This document shows, one piece after another, positions 6,162-15,474 of a stretch of 42,105 nucleotides of DNA (position 1 is its first letter; every line of letters begins with the position of its first letter). Source of the stretch: Gillisia sp. (GTDB lineage: Bacteria; Bacteroidota; Bacteroidia; Flavobacteriales; Flavobacteriaceae); NCBI GenBank assembly GCA_024635655.1, contig JAGXIL010000076.1, forward strand, positions 1 through 42,105, written 5' to 3'. A program made the translations under genes and the position numbers. Under the pieces are notes generated by a model. The model saw only the letters and a list, made by a program, of their open reading frames with translations. It had not been told where the DNA came from and did not search any database.

Positions 6162-7163
6162 ATGAAGAAAATTACCAAAGCCACATATTTGAAGTGGTAC
6201 GAGGATATGCTTTTTTGGCGAAAGTTTGAAGATAAACTGGCCCAGGTTTACATTCAGCAAAAGGTAAGGGGATTCCTGCATTTGTATAACGGTCAGGAAG
6301 CGATTCTTGCAGGTTCTTTACATGCTATGGACCTTACCAAAGATAAAATGATCACGGCCTACCGAAATCACGTGCAACCCATTGGTATGGGGGTCGATCC
6401 CAAACGTGTAATGGCTGAGCTTTACGGTAAAAAAACCGGAACTTCACAAGGCCTTGGGGGTTCAATGCATATATTTTCAAAAGAACATCGTTTCTACGGA
6501 GGACATGGAATTGTAGGTGGACAGATCCCTTTGGGAGCAGGTCTGGCCTTCGCCGATAAATATTTTAAAAGAGATGCAGTTACTTTAACTTTTATGGGAG
6601 ATGGTGCTGTACGCCAGGGTGCTCTTCATGAGACCCTTACTATGGCAGTAAACTGGAATCTTCCGGTTGTTTTTTGTGTAGAAAATAATGGATATGCCAT
6701 GGGAACATCTGTAGCCCGTACTTCTAAAAGCACGGAAATATGGAAATTGGGACTGGGATATGATATGCCTTGCGGACCTGTAGATGCCATGAATCCAGTA
6801 AAGGTTGCCGAAGCTATGGATGAAGCCATTACCCGCGCCAGAAAAGGGGAAGGGCCTACGTTCTTAGAATTAAAAACCTATAGATACAGGGGTCATTCTA
6901 TGAGTGATGCTCAAAAATACCGCACCAAAGATGAAGTTGCAGAATATCAAAAGATAGATCCTATAACTCAGGTACTGGAGGTCATTAAAGACAAAAAATA
7001 CGCAACAGAGAAGGAGCTTAAGGTAATTGACAAGCGCGTAAAAGATCTTGTGACCGAATGTGAAAAATTTGCCGACGAATCTGATTATCCGGATCAGAGT
7101 CTAATGTATGATGCAGTCTATGAGCAGGAGGACTATCCTTTTTTATCACATAAAGTACAATAA
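6162..7163 (+). CDS. pdhA: Pyruvate dehydrogenase E1 component, alpha subunit
   Basis: This is the thiamine-diphosphate-dependent alpha subunit of the heterotetrameric E1 that decarboxylates pyruvate and passes the acetyl group to E2. Residues 146-176 form the ThDP motif, starting GDGAVRQGALHE and ending ENN. R68-N-H70 and GGSMHIF (99-105) are typical of PdhA and not of branched-chain E1. The 333-residue length is normal. Two bases separate its stop from the pdhC start, so the two are co-transcribed. The beta subunit is not in the window and must be encoded elsewhere, as in many Bacteroidota. Confidence 0.94.
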   Translation: MKKITKATYLKWYEDMLFWRKFEDKLAQVYIQQKVRGFLHLYNGQEAILAGSLHAMDLTKDKMITAYRNHVQPIGMGVDPKRVMAELYGKKTGTSQGLGGSMHIFSKEHRFYGGHGIVGGQIPLGAGLAFADKYFKRDAVTLTFMGDGAVRQGALHETLTMAVNWNLPVVFCVENNGYAMGTSVARTSKSTEIWKLGLGYDMPCGPVDAMNPVKVAEAMDEAITRARKGEGPTFLELKTYRYRGHSMSDAQKYRTKDEVAEYQKIDPITQVLEVIKDKKYATEKELKVIDKRVKDLVTECEKFADESDYPDQSLMYDAVYEQEDYPFLSHKVQ

Positions 7164-7165
7164 TT

Positions 7166-8881
7166 ATGGCTGAAGTAATCAATATGCCGCGATTGAGCGA
7201 CACGATGGAAGAAGGAGTTGTTGCAAAATGGCTTAAACAGGTTGGTGATAAAGTAGAAGAAGGAGATATTCTTGCTGAAATTGAAACAGATAAAGCCACT
7301 ATGGAATTTGAATCCTTTAGTGAAGGTATTTTATTACACATTGGCCTGGAGGAAGGAGAAACTGCTCCAGTAGATACTTTACTTGCTATTATTGGCGAAG
7401 AAGGTGAAGATATATCAGATCTAATAGAAGGAAAAGGAAAATCGTCATCAGAAGACTCAAAACAATCTGAAGATAAAAAAGAAGCTCCTGTAAAAAAGGG
7501 AGATACTGAAAATGAAACAGAATCTTCTTCGGAAGATAAAGAAGAACCTGAACCTGCTTCGGAAGACGAAAAAAGTTCTTCGGGAGAAATTCCTGAAGGA
7601 GTTGAAGTTATCAACATGCCCCGCCTTAGTGATACGATGGAAGAAGGAACCGTTGCGAAATGGTTGAAAAAAGAGGGAGACAAAGTAGAAGAAGGAGATA
7701 TCTTAGCCGAGATCGAAACAGATAAAGCTACAATGGAATTTGAATCCTTTTATGAAGGAGTCCTTTTGAAAATTGGCATCCAGGAAGGGGAGACCGCAAA
7801 AGTAGACACCCTTCTTGCTATTATTGGCCCTGAAGGAACCGATGTTTCTTCGATAGGGAGCAAACCTGCTGCCGGAAAATCTAAATCTTCTGAAGGGGAA
7901 AAAGCGAAAGCTGAGGAATCTTCAGAAACACCTTCGAAAGAGGATGAAAAAGATTCCAAACCTGCCCAGGCACAAGACGGTGCGAGAATATTTGTTTCTC
8001 CACTGGCTAAGAAAATGGCAGAGGATAAGGGAATAGATCTTCAGGAAGTAAAGGGTTCAGGAGAGAATGGCAGGATTGTAAAAAAAGACATTGAATCTTT
8101 CAAGCCATCAGATAAACCAAAACCTGCAGCCGAAGGAAAACCGGCCACAGAAGGAAAGAAAGAAGAAGCTCCCGTAAAACCTTATGTTCCTGCCGGAGAA
8201 GAGCAATTTGAGGATATCAAAAATTCTCAAATGCGCAAGACCATTGCTAAGCGTTTGGGAGAATCTAAATTTACTGCACCTCACTATTATCTCACTATTG
8301 AAGTGAATATGGAAATTGCCATGGCCTCAAGGAAACAGATTAATGAGCTTCCTGATGTTAAAGTTTCTTTTAACGATATGGTGATCAAAGCATCGGCAAT
8401 GGCATTGCGAAAGCATCCCAGAGTAAATTCTCAATGGACAGGGGATAATACAAGAATTGCAAGCCATATCCATATGGGAGTGGCAGTTGCCGTTGAAGAT
8501 GGATTGGTTGTACCTGTTCTAAAATATGCCGATCAAATGTCTATGACCCAGATAGGGGCGCAGGTAAAGGACCTTGCAGGGAAAGCACGTAGTAAAAAAC
8601 TTCAGCCTCAGGAAATGGAAGGCAGTACTTTTACCGTTTCCAATCTGGGAATGTTTGGCATTACCGAATTCACCAGTATAATCAATCAACCTAACTCTGC
8701 TATTTTATCTGTGGGCGCAATAGTTGAAAAGCCGGTGGTTAAAAATGGCCAGATCGTAGTAGGAAATACGATGAAAGTCACTTTGGCTTGCGATCATCGC
8801 ACAGTAGATGGAGCAACAGGTGCTGCATTTTTGCAAACATTGAAGAATTATCTTGAGAATCCGGTGACAATGCTTGCATAG
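7166..8881 (+). CDS. pdhC: Pyruvate dehydrogenase E2 (dihydrolipoamide acetyltransferase), two lipoyl domains
   Basis: This is the core subunit of the pyruvate dehydrogenase complex. Two lipoyl domains (about 1-80 and 146-225) each carry the lipoylation motif ETDKATMEFES with the modified Lys at K43 and K187. They are joined by Glu/Ser/Lys-rich flexible linkers (85-145, 230-270). A peripheral-subunit-binding domain is at about 272-312 (FVSPLAKKMAEDKGIDL). The catalytic acetyltransferase domain runs from about 345 to 571, with H544 and D548 in HRTVDG. The two lipoyl domains are nearly identical over MPRLSDTMEEG...ATMEFES, suggesting duplication within the gene. The gene directly follows pdhA and ends before a strong terminator. 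Confidence 0.95.
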   Translation: MAEVINMPRLSDTMEEGVVAKWLKQVGDKVEEGDILAEIETDKATMEFESFSEGILLHIGLEEGETAPVDTLLAIIGEEGEDISDLIEGKGKSSSEDSKQSEDKKEAPVKKGDTENETESSSEDKEEPEPASEDEKSSSGEIPEGVEVINMPRLSDTMEEGTVAKWLKKEGDKVEEGDILAEIETDKATMEFESFYEGVLLKIGIQEGETAKVDTLLAIIGPEGTDVSSIGSKPAAGKSKSSEGEKAKAEESSETPSKEDEKDSKPAQAQDGARIFVSPLAKKMAEDKGIDLQEVKGSGENGRIVKKDIESFKPSDKPKPAAEGKPATEGKKEEAPVKPYVPAGEEQFEDIKNSQMRKTIAKRLGESKFTAPHYYLTIEVNMEIAMASRKQINELPDVKVSFNDMVIKASAMALRKHPRVNSQWTGDNTRIASHIHMGVAVAVEDGLVVPVLKYADQMSMTQIGAQVKDLAGKARSKKLQPQEMEGSTFTVSNLGMFGITEFTSIINQPNSAILSVGAIVEKPVVKNGQIVVGNTMKVTLACDHRTVDGATGAAFLQTLKNYLENPVTMLA

Positions 8882-8910
8882 GCACAGATTCTAATTTATT
8901 ATACAAATCA

Positions 8911-8938
8911 AAATCCCGCACTTTTGCGGGATTTTTTT
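8911..8938 (+). terminator. Rho-independent terminator after pdhC
   Basis: Perfect 10-bp stem AAATCCCGCA / TGCGGGATTT with loop CTTT, followed by a T run. It ends the porV-cdd-pdhA-pdhC group and shows that an apparent ATG at 8924 inside the loop cannot be a sensible start for the next gene. Confidence 0.9.
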
Positions 8939-8950
8939 ATCTTTAGCCTT

Positions 8951-9952
8951 ATGACAATAAAATACACAAAAATAGTTTTTCTTTCTTTCGTACTCAGCCT
9001 TTCCGCGTGTAACCTCACCCGAAATCCTACGGAAGAAAAAGTGATAATCAGCGAAAGAACATCACCACAAGAAACCGTCAAAGCCTCTGATGTTTCTAAA
9101 GCCAACATTAAAAAGGATCTCGAGTATCTGGCTTCAGACGAGCTTCGTGGCAGAGAAACCGGAACAGAAGGTATTGAAAAGGCAGCGGGATATATAGAAG
9201 AGGAATTTAAACGTTCTCAAATACAGCCCTACTATGAAACCTTCCGGGACTCATTTGAGGTCAATGGCAAATTTGGATATAATTTAGTTGGTGTTATTGA
9301 AGGAACAGATCCCCGGCTAAAAGATGAATATATTATTCTAGGAGCTCACTATGACCATATTGGGATCGATAAAGTAGTTGATGGGGATTCCATAGCAAAC
9401 GGAGCGAATGATAACGCGGCAGGAACTGTTGCTGTCATGGAACTGGCAAGGCATTTTGCTGAGGAAAGATCTAACAAACGGAGTATTATGTTCATCTTAT
9501 TTTCTGCAGAGGAAATGGGGCTGGAAGGTTCAAAATATATCGCTTCTGAACTAAAGGATGATGGATTGGACCTCTATGCCATGGTGAATTTTGAAATGAT
9601 AGGAATACCAATGAAAGGTAAAGATTACCAGGCTTATCTAACAGGCCACGAATTGTCTAATATGGCTGAAAAGTTTAATGCATATTCCGGTGCCAATATA
9701 TTAGGTTTCTTACCTCAGGCTAAAGAATATAACCTGTTTCAGCGCAGTGATAATTATCCTTTTTATCAAACATTTCAAGTACCTGCCCAAACTATAAGCA
9801 CTTTTGATTTTACCAACTATGATTATTATCACCACGTTTCAGATGAGGCAGAAAAAATGGATTATTCTCACATGGCTAATTTAATTAGTAGTGTTATTCC
9901 GGGCTTGGAAAGAATGGCAAATTCGGCAGAGAAGGAAATAAAAATGAATTAA
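8951..9952 (+). CDS. M28-family zinc aminopeptidase, lipoprotein
   Basis: The 333-residue product starts with a lipoprotein signal (lipobox SLSAC, lipidated Cys20), so it is anchored in an envelope membrane. The M28 catalytic core has its metal and catalytic residues in GAHYDHIG (H133), GANDNAAG (D154), FSAEEMGLEGS (E187, E188), NFEMIG and YYHHVSDEAEK. Substrate specificity cannot be read from the sequence. The frame is open from 8924, but that codon lies in the upstream terminator; ATG8951 gives the signal peptide. TATCTTTAG (8938-8946) resembles a -7 box just before the start. Its stop abuts the ATG of the next gene. Confidence 0.9.
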   Translation: MTIKYTKIVFLSFVLSLSACNLTRNPTEEKVIISERTSPQETVKASDVSKANIKKDLEYLASDELRGRETGTEGIEKAAGYIEEEFKRSQIQPYYETFRDSFEVNGKFGYNLVGVIEGTDPRLKDEYIILGAHYDHIGIDKVVDGDSIANGANDNAAGTVAVMELARHFAEERSNKRSIMFILFSAEEMGLEGSKYIASELKDDGLDLYAMVNFEMIGIPMKGKDYQAYLTGHELSNMAEKFNAYSGANILGFLPQAKEYNLFQRSDNYPFYQTFQVPAQTISTFDFTNYDYYHHVSDEAEKMDYSHMANLISSVIPGLERMANSAEKEIKMN

Positions 9953-10633
9953 ATGAAAAATGTAGTTATAACGGGAACCAGCCGGGGCATAGGATTGGAA
10001 ATGGTAAAACTTTTTTCGCAGCAGGGGCATAGAATATTGGCCCTATCGAGAAATTCGGCACCCGTAGCTGATCTTGATCTCAAGAATGTAGATGTATTGG
10101 AGTGCGATATAACGAGGGAAGAAGATTTGCAAAGGCTGAGGTTATTTGTTGAGGATGAAATGGGAAAAATCGATATTCTCATTAATAATGCAGGTGCCAT
10201 AATGAATAAACCTTTTATGGAGACAAATCCGGAAGATTTTCACAAAGTGTATGCAACTAATGTCTTCGGAGTAGTGGGCATTATTCAAAATCTTATTCCC
10301 TTTATGAATGATGACGCCCATGTAGTAAACATCAGCAGTATGGGAGGGGTTCAGGGCAGTATGAAATTTGGGGGTCTTTCGGCATACAGTTCCAGCAAAG
10401 GAGCTTTAATAACCTTAACTGAAATGTTGGCTGAAGAATTCAAGGATAATGGTCCCAGCTTCAACGTTCTGGCTCTTGGGGCTGTTCAAACGGAAATGCT
10501 GGAGGAGGCATTTCCCGGCTATAAAGCCCCTTTACAACCCAATGAAATGGCAGAGTATATTGTAAATTTTAGTTTGACCGGGCATAAATTTTACAACGGC
10601 AAATTGTTGCAGGTTTCAAATAGTACCCCTTAG
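9953..10633 (+). CDS. Short-chain dehydrogenase/reductase
   Basis: Classical SDR of 226 residues. The Rossmann motif TGTSRGIG is at 7-14, NNAG at 78-81, and the catalytic Ser128/129 with Y145 and K149 (YSSSK). LALGAVQTEM stands where classical SDRs have a PG motif. The cofactor is probably NADP(H), given the Arg after the glycine motif and S32-R33. The substrate is unknown. The start codon follows the M28 peptidase stop with no gap, and SprT-like follows after 8 nt, so these are one transcript. Confidence 0.88.
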   Translation: MKNVVITGTSRGIGLEMVKLFSQQGHRILALSRNSAPVADLDLKNVDVLECDITREEDLQRLRLFVEDEMGKIDILINNAGAIMNKPFMETNPEDFHKVYATNVFGVVGIIQNLIPFMNDDAHVVNISSMGGVQGSMKFGGLSAYSSSKGALITLTEMLAEEFKDNGPSFNVLALGAVQTEMLEEAFPGYKAPLQPNEMAEYIVNFSLTGHKFYNGKLLQVSNSTP

Positions 10634-10641
10634 TACATGCT

Positions 10642-11241
10642 ATGAGCGATATACTTCAGAAATATTTGCCCGGCCACGCTGTTGCTCCGGTTTTTAAAAT
10701 GATTGAAGATAACAGGGTTCATCTTAAAATTGTTAATGAACGTGTAACCAGGCACGGAGATTACAGGCGAATGCCGGGAGGCGTGCATCAAATTACGGTG
10801 AATGCCAATCTCAATAAATTCAGGTTTTTGATTACACTAGTTCACGAAATTGCTCATCTGGTGGCTTTTGAAAAATTTGGCAGAAGTATAAAACCCCACG
10901 GGAAAGAGTGGAAATTCACTTTTCAACAGCTGATGCTTCCTTTTATAAGGCCGGAAATATTTCCCAGCCAACTTTTGCCATTAATTGCACGGCATTTTAA
11001 GAATCCCAAGGCCAGTAGTGATACAGATGCTCAGCTTTCTGTTGCAATTAAGGAATACGATCTCGAAAATGATAAAAATTATGTATTTGAACTCCCTCCC
11101 GGAGGTTTGTTTAAAATTTACAATGGCAGGATCTTTAAAAAAGGGCAAAAGTTGAGAAAACGATATGAGTGCCAGGAAGTGGCTAGTGGCAAAATCTACC
11201 TTTTTCAACCCAATGCACAGGTGGAATTTTTAATGGGTTAA
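10642..11241 (+). CDS. SprT-like zinc metalloprotease-domain protein
   Basis: The 199-residue product has a SprT-like domain with the zinc motif HEIAH (H68, E69, H72) preceded by TVNANLNKFRFLITLV and followed by HGKEWKFTFQQLM, the usual SprT arrangement. The C-terminal third (about 140-199) is a small beta-rich region (KRYECQEVASGKIYLF) without a zinc-ribbon Cys set. The function of bacterial SprT is not settled; eukaryotic relatives (SPRTN) act on DNA-protein crosslinks, which may not carry over. It lies 17 nt upstream of the manC gene in the same direction. Confidence 0.85.
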   Translation: MSDILQKYLPGHAVAPVFKMIEDNRVHLKIVNERVTRHGDYRRMPGGVHQITVNANLNKFRFLITLVHEIAHLVAFEKFGRSIKPHGKEWKFTFQQLMLPFIRPEIFPSQLLPLIARHFKNPKASSDTDAQLSVAIKEYDLENDKNYVFELPPGGLFKIYNGRIFKKGQKLRKRYECQEVASGKIYLFQPNAQVEFLMG

Positions 11242-11258
11242 GAAAAAACGATAAGGAA

Positions 11259-12359
11259 ATGAACAACAGGAATGAAAATTATTATGCCGTTATCATGGCC
11301 GGGGGAGTAGGTTCCCGATTCTGGCCTGTGAGCACTTCTGAATACCCAAAGCAGTTTCAGGATATGATGGGAGTGGGTGAGACCCTGTTGCAGCTAACCT
11401 ATAACCGACTTTCAAATATCGTGCTGCCCGAAAATGTCCTGATATTAAGCAATGAAATATATAAAGATATTGTCCTTGAGCAACTTCCTAAAATAACTGA
11501 AGAGCAGATCCTGCTCGAACCTGCTATGCGGAATACCGCGCCTTGTATTTTACTTGCTGCCTTAAAGATCAAAAAGCAAAATCCCGATGCAGTGATGCTG
11601 GTTGCGCCCAGTGACCATTGGATCGAGGAAAAACAGGCGTTTATCAAAGATATATATGAGGCTTTTAAAGCTGCTGAGGAAAAGGAGGTGCTGGTTACCT
11701 TAGGAATAAAACCCTCCTATCCAAATACCGGATACGGATATATAAATTTTGAAGAAGGAACTTTTGAAGATGGGAAAACAAATCTTCAAAAGGTTCGGAA
11801 ATTCACAGAAAAACCTACCCTTAGGAATGCCAGGAAATATTTAGAGGAAGGTAATTATGTTTGGAATTCAGGAATATTCATTTGGAAAGCATCTATAATA
11901 GCCGACTCTTTTTCTGAATACTGTCCTGAAATGTTCGACTTGTTTCAAAAAGGAGAGGAAAAGCTGAATAAAAGAGACGAAGATAGTTTTATAAAAGAGG
12001 TGTATCCTAAAGCACAAAACATCTCTATTGATTATGCTATTCTTGAAAAATCTGAAAAAGTTTATGTTATTCCTGCTTCTTTTGATTGGGATGATCTGGG
12101 AACCTGGGGAGCATTGTACAGTAAACTTGCCAAAGACGATTCTAAAAATGCAGTTGTAAATGCACAATTGATGCCTGGGAATTCCAAAAATAATATGATC
12201 TATACCAAAGAATATAAAGTTGTAATTATTGACGGATTGGAAGATTTTATAGTGGTAGATGATGACAAAGTGTTATTGATTGTACCTAAGGAGAAGGAAC
12301 AGGAAATAAAAGAAATAAGGGCTGCGGCAATAGAAAAGTTTGGTGATAAATTGGGATAA
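11259..12359 (+). CDS. manC: Mannose-1-phosphate guanylyltransferase
   Basis: The enzyme makes GDP-mannose from mannose-1-phosphate and GTP for surface polysaccharide and glycan synthesis. The nucleotidyltransferase signature AGGVGSRFWPVS...PKQF is at residues 14-33. EPAMRNTAPC, APSDHWI, GYGYI, FTEKP and NSGIFIWKAS are all in place. At 366 residues it has only the guanylyltransferase domain, without the phosphomannose isomerase half found in longer ManC/AlgA proteins. It ends the co-directional group starting at 8951. An unexplained in-frame peptide follows its stop. Confidence 0.92.
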   Translation: MNNRNENYYAVIMAGGVGSRFWPVSTSEYPKQFQDMMGVGETLLQLTYNRLSNIVLPENVLILSNEIYKDIVLEQLPKITEEQILLEPAMRNTAPCILLAALKIKKQNPDAVMLVAPSDHWIEEKQAFIKDIYEAFKAAEEKEVLVTLGIKPSYPNTGYGYINFEEGTFEDGKTNLQKVRKFTEKPTLRNARKYLEEGNYVWNSGIFIWKASIIADSFSEYCPEMFDLFQKGEEKLNKRDEDSFIKEVYPKAQNISIDYAILEKSEKVYVIPASFDWDDLGTWGALYSKLAKDDSKNAVVNAQLMPGNSKNNMIYTKEYKVVIIDGLEDFIVVDDDKVLLIVPKEKEQEIKEIRAAAIEKFGDKLG

Positions 12360-12377
12360 AGCAAATTGATAAGACCC

Positions 12378-12485
12378 ATGGGGGCAAGTTCCCTTGCTGT
12401 CATGATTCAAAACCTGAATGTGCCGGATGCACTTGAAGTAGTTGTAAAAAGTTTAGGGAAAATTTGGGATTTTGAATCTGCCTAG
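12378..12485 (+). CDS. Possible 35-residue ORF, in frame after the manC stop
   Basis: After the manC stop the same frame stays open for 41 codons. From ATG12378 it reads MGASSLAVMIQNLNVPDALE... and ends with DFESA and TAG at 12483. The composition looks protein-like (mixed hydrophobic and charged, helical), unlike random AT-rich spacer. I do not recognise it. It could be a small protein, the remnant of a gene, or chance. Confidence 0.25.
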   Translation: MGASSLAVMIQNLNVPDALEVVVKSLGKIWDFESA

Positions 12486-12541
12486 TTTAAATAAAATCAG
12501 GCATTTTTAAGGTCGAAAATATTTTAATCAAACCTTCAATA

Positions 12542-14713
12542 ATGATAGCATTAAGTGCTTTAGATTTTTCTTTGCCTTTAAGTAATCCGGTTCTACTCTT
12601 TTCTTTAATTCTATTCATCATTTTGTTTGCCCCAATATTGTTGAATAAGCTTAAAATTCCACAATTAATAGGTTTAATAATTGCAGGAGCCATCATTGGG
12701 CCTAATGGCCTAAACCTGATGCTTCGGGACAGTAGTATCGTGCTGTTTGGGACCGTTGGATTATTGTATATCATGTTTCTGGCAGGCCTGGAAATTGACA
12801 TGGGAGACTTCAAAAAGAACAGTAAAAAAAGTGTGGTTTTTGGACTTTTTACCTTTTTGATCCCTATGGGCTTTGGGATTTTAGCAGGATATTATATTCT
12901 TGAATACACCATGCCTACTTCTATTCTGCTGGCCAGTATGTTTGCTTCCCATACCCTTATTTCCTATCCCATTATAAGTAAGCTGGGAATGGCAAAGAAC
13001 AGAGCGGTAAATATCACAGTGGGTGGTACAGTGATCACAGATACTCTGGCCCTTTTGGTGCTTGCGGTGATAGTTGGAATGTCTACGGGAGAGATCAATA
13101 ATGAATTCTGGACCAGACTTTCTGTATCGGTCGTGATCTTCGCATTAATAGTCATGCTGATTTTCCCCATTATTGGGAGGTGGTTTTTTAAGAAGTATGA
13201 GGATAATATCTCGCAATACATATTTGTTTTGGGGATGGTGTTCCTGGCTTCTTTCCTTGCTGAAGCGGCAGGAATAGAAGCAATTATCGGAGCTTTCCTG
13301 GCAGGTTTGGCTTTAAACCGCCTAATTCCTTTGACTTCACCTTTAATGAACAGAATTGAATTTGTGGGTAATGCTTTATTCATTCCTTTTTTCCTGATAG
13401 GAGTAGGAATGTTGATCGATTTTCGTGCGTTCTTTGAAGATCTGGAAACAATTAAAGTAGCCGCAACCATGACAGTCATAGCCTTACTGGCAAAATATAT
13501 AGCTGCCTGGCTTACGCAAACCACCTTTGGGTATAATGCCGATGAACGAAAGATCATCTTTGGACTGAGTAGTGCACAGGCAGCTGCAACTCTTGCGGCT
13601 GTTTTAGTGGGATATGAAGTAGTATTAGGTACCACGCCAGATGGAGAGCCAATCAGGCTGTTAAGTGAAAGCATATTGAACGGAACCATTCTGATGATCC
13701 TGGTAACCTGTACAGTCTCTTCCTTTGCAACGCAAAAAGGGGCCTCTAATCTTGCACTTGCCCGTGCTTCAGAATCTGATGATACTGAAGAAGAATCTGA
13801 AGAGCGTATCCTTATTCCAATTAGCAATATAGATACAGCGGAAGAACTGATAAACCTGGGGTTAACAATTAAATCAGAGAAGAACAAAAGAGGAATTTTT
13901 GCCCTGAATATTATCAAAAATGAGAATAGCGGAGCTGATAAAGATTCAGAAAAACTGGCAGAGAAGATTTTACATAAGGCTACAGTTACAGCTTCTGCCA
14001 CAGATAATGAAGTTCAGGAGCTGCTTAGGTATGATCTCAACATTGTAAATGCCATTTCCAGTGTGGCCAAAGAACATAAGATCACAGACCTGATATTAGG
14101 GTTACACGAAAGCAAAGGCCTTTCTGAATCATTTCTGGGAAAGTTAACTGAAGGTATTCTTACAAAGATCAATACCACAACGCTCATCTATAAAAGCCAG
14201 CAACCGCTGTCAACTATAAAAAGACACATAGTAATAATTCCACCAGATGCAGAGCGGGAACTTGGTTTTCCTCTCTGGATGTTAAAGGTCTGGAATATAG
14301 CGAAAAACACAGGTGCTGTTCTTAAATTTTACGCCTCCAGGGAAACACTGGAATTAATTGCAAAAATTTATGAATCCTATCCTATTGAAGCAGATTTTGA
14401 AGAATTTGAGGATTGGTCTGAATTTCTAATCCTGAGCAGGGAAATTAAAACAGATGATAATCTTTTTATTGTTCTAAGCAGGGTACCTAATATTTCCTAC
14501 ATGGAGCAAATGGCAAAGATTCCTCACTATCTAAACAAGTATTTTATGGAAAACAATTTCATCCTTGTTTATCCTATGCAAAATGTGATCGAACCTAGTA
14601 GAGTAGATTATAAGAATACATCTATTCATACCTCGCTGGAATCCAGTGACTACGATCCGGAAGAAGTAGAGACTACTACAAAAGACATCTTTAAAAGGAA
14701 TACGAAAGTTTAA
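12542..14713 (+). CDS. CPA2-family cation:proton antiporter with C-terminal cytoplasmic domain
   Basis: Inner-membrane Na+(K+)/H+ exchanger of 723 residues. Residues about 1-400 form about 12 membrane segments with family motifs: LNKLKIPQLIGLIIAGAIIGPNGL, FLAGLEIDM, and AGIEAIIGAFLAGLALNR, where the acidic residues line the ion path. From about 415 to 700 is a soluble region (ERILIPISNIDTAEELINLGL; ITDLILGLHESKG) resembling tandem universal-stress-protein-like domains, probably regulatory. The transported ion cannot be told. Its stop codon overlaps the stop of mlaF on the other strand. Confidence 0.88.
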   Translation: MIALSALDFSLPLSNPVLLFSLILFIILFAPILLNKLKIPQLIGLIIAGAIIGPNGLNLMLRDSSIVLFGTVGLLYIMFLAGLEIDMGDFKKNSKKSVVFGLFTFLIPMGFGILAGYYILEYTMPTSILLASMFASHTLISYPIISKLGMAKNRAVNITVGGTVITDTLALLVLAVIVGMSTGEINNEFWTRLSVSVVIFALIVMLIFPIIGRWFFKKYEDNISQYIFVLGMVFLASFLAEAAGIEAIIGAFLAGLALNRLIPLTSPLMNRIEFVGNALFIPFFLIGVGMLIDFRAFFEDLETIKVAATMTVIALLAKYIAAWLTQTTFGYNADERKIIFGLSSAQAAATLAAVLVGYEVVLGTTPDGEPIRLLSESILNGTILMILVTCTVSSFATQKGASNLALARASESDDTEEESEERILIPISNIDTAEELINLGLTIKSEKNKRGIFALNIIKNENSGADKDSEKLAEKILHKATVTASATDNEVQELLRYDLNIVNAISSVAKEHKITDLILGLHESKGLSESFLGKLTEGILTKINTTTLIYKSQQPLSTIKRHIVIIPPDAERELGFPLWMLKVWNIAKNTGAVLKFYASRETLELIAKIYESYPIEADFEEFEDWSEFLILSREIKTDDNLFIVLSRVPNISYMEQMAKIPHYLNKYFMENNFILVYPMQNVIEPSRVDYKNTSIHTSLESSDYDPEEVETTTKDIFKRNTKV

Positions 14714-15474
14714 AGGCCCTGTTGTTGTGCGATCTTAACTTTTTTGAAGAGGTCAGAAGAGTAAACAAAATTAGTCACAGTTTCATCTTCGGTTTTGAAA
14801 ATCTGGCTTTTATCCCCTTTCCAGGCCAGTTTTCCGTCTTTTAAAAAGGCAATGTTTTCGCCAATTTCCAGTAATGAGTTCATATCATGAGTAATAACCA
14901 CGGTGGTGATGTCGTATTCTACAGTAAGTTCGTGAATAAGATTATCAATTACAGTGGCGGTATGAGGATCTAATCCTGAGTTAGGTTCGTCACAAAACAG
15001 ATATTTTGGTTTGTTTACTATTGCACGGGCAATAGCAACTCTTTTTTGCATTCCACCGCTTATTTCAGAAGGCAATTTTTTACCGGCATCCTGTAAATTC
15101 ACCCTTTCCAAAACCTCCTGTACCCTTTCAAGAAGTTCTTTCCTCTTTTTCCTGGTGAACATCCTAAGCGGAAACATTACGTTCTCCTCAACCGTCATAG
15201 AATCAAACAAAGCACCTCCCTGGAATAACATTCCTATTTCCTGGCGCAGCTCCCGTTTTTGTCCTTCATCAAAAGAGGAATAAGGTTTTCCGTCATATTC
15301 AATCGTGCCTTCTTCCGGAGTAAATAATCCCAGCATACACTTTAAAAGTACACTTTTTCCTGAACCAGACTGGCCAATGACCAGGTTTGTTTTTCCGGTT
15401 TCAAAGACAAAGTTTAAACCCTTTAGGATATGTTCCTCTCCAAAACTTTTATGTAAATCTTTAATTTCTATCAT
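14710..15474 (-). CDS. mlaF: ABC transporter ATPase, MlaF type
   Basis: Cytoplasmic ATPase of the Mla-type lipid transporter that moves phospholipids between the inner and outer membranes. In 254 residues it has Walker A GQSGSGKS (34-41), a Q-loop in MLFQGGALFDSMTV, signature SGGMQ (139-143), Walker B YLFCDEP (158-164) and a switch His in VITHDM. GGALFDSMTVEENV is typical of MlaF. It overlaps the end of mlaE by one base (TAATG), so they are translationally coupled. The MCE-domain partner (MlaD) is not in this window. Confidence 0.9.
   Translation of the reverse strand: MIEIKDLHKSFGEEHILKGLNFVFETGKTNLVIGQSGSGKSVLLKCMLGLFTPEEGTIEYDGKPYSSFDEGQKRELRQEIGMLFQGGALFDSMTVEENVMFPLRMFTRKKRKELLERVQEVLERVNLQDAGKKLPSEISGGMQKRVAIARAIVNKPKYLFCDEPNSGLDPHTATVIDNLIHELTVEYDITTVVITHDMNSLLEIGENIAFLKDGKLAWKGDKSQIFKTEDETVTNFVYSSDLFKKVKIAQQQGL

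Noticed and set aside
7018..7683. 221-codon minus-strand open frame opposite pdhA/pdhC
   Set aside because: Low-complexity Ser-rich complement of the Glu/Ser linkers of PdhC; a shadow frame.
8924..8950. Upstream start for the M28 peptidase
   Set aside because: The codon lies in the loop of the pdhC terminator, and the signal peptide begins at ATG8951.
12964..14001. 345-codon minus-strand open frame inside the antiporter gene
   Set aside because: It is the antisense of a clear membrane protein gene, Ser/Ile-rich with no recognisable domain.
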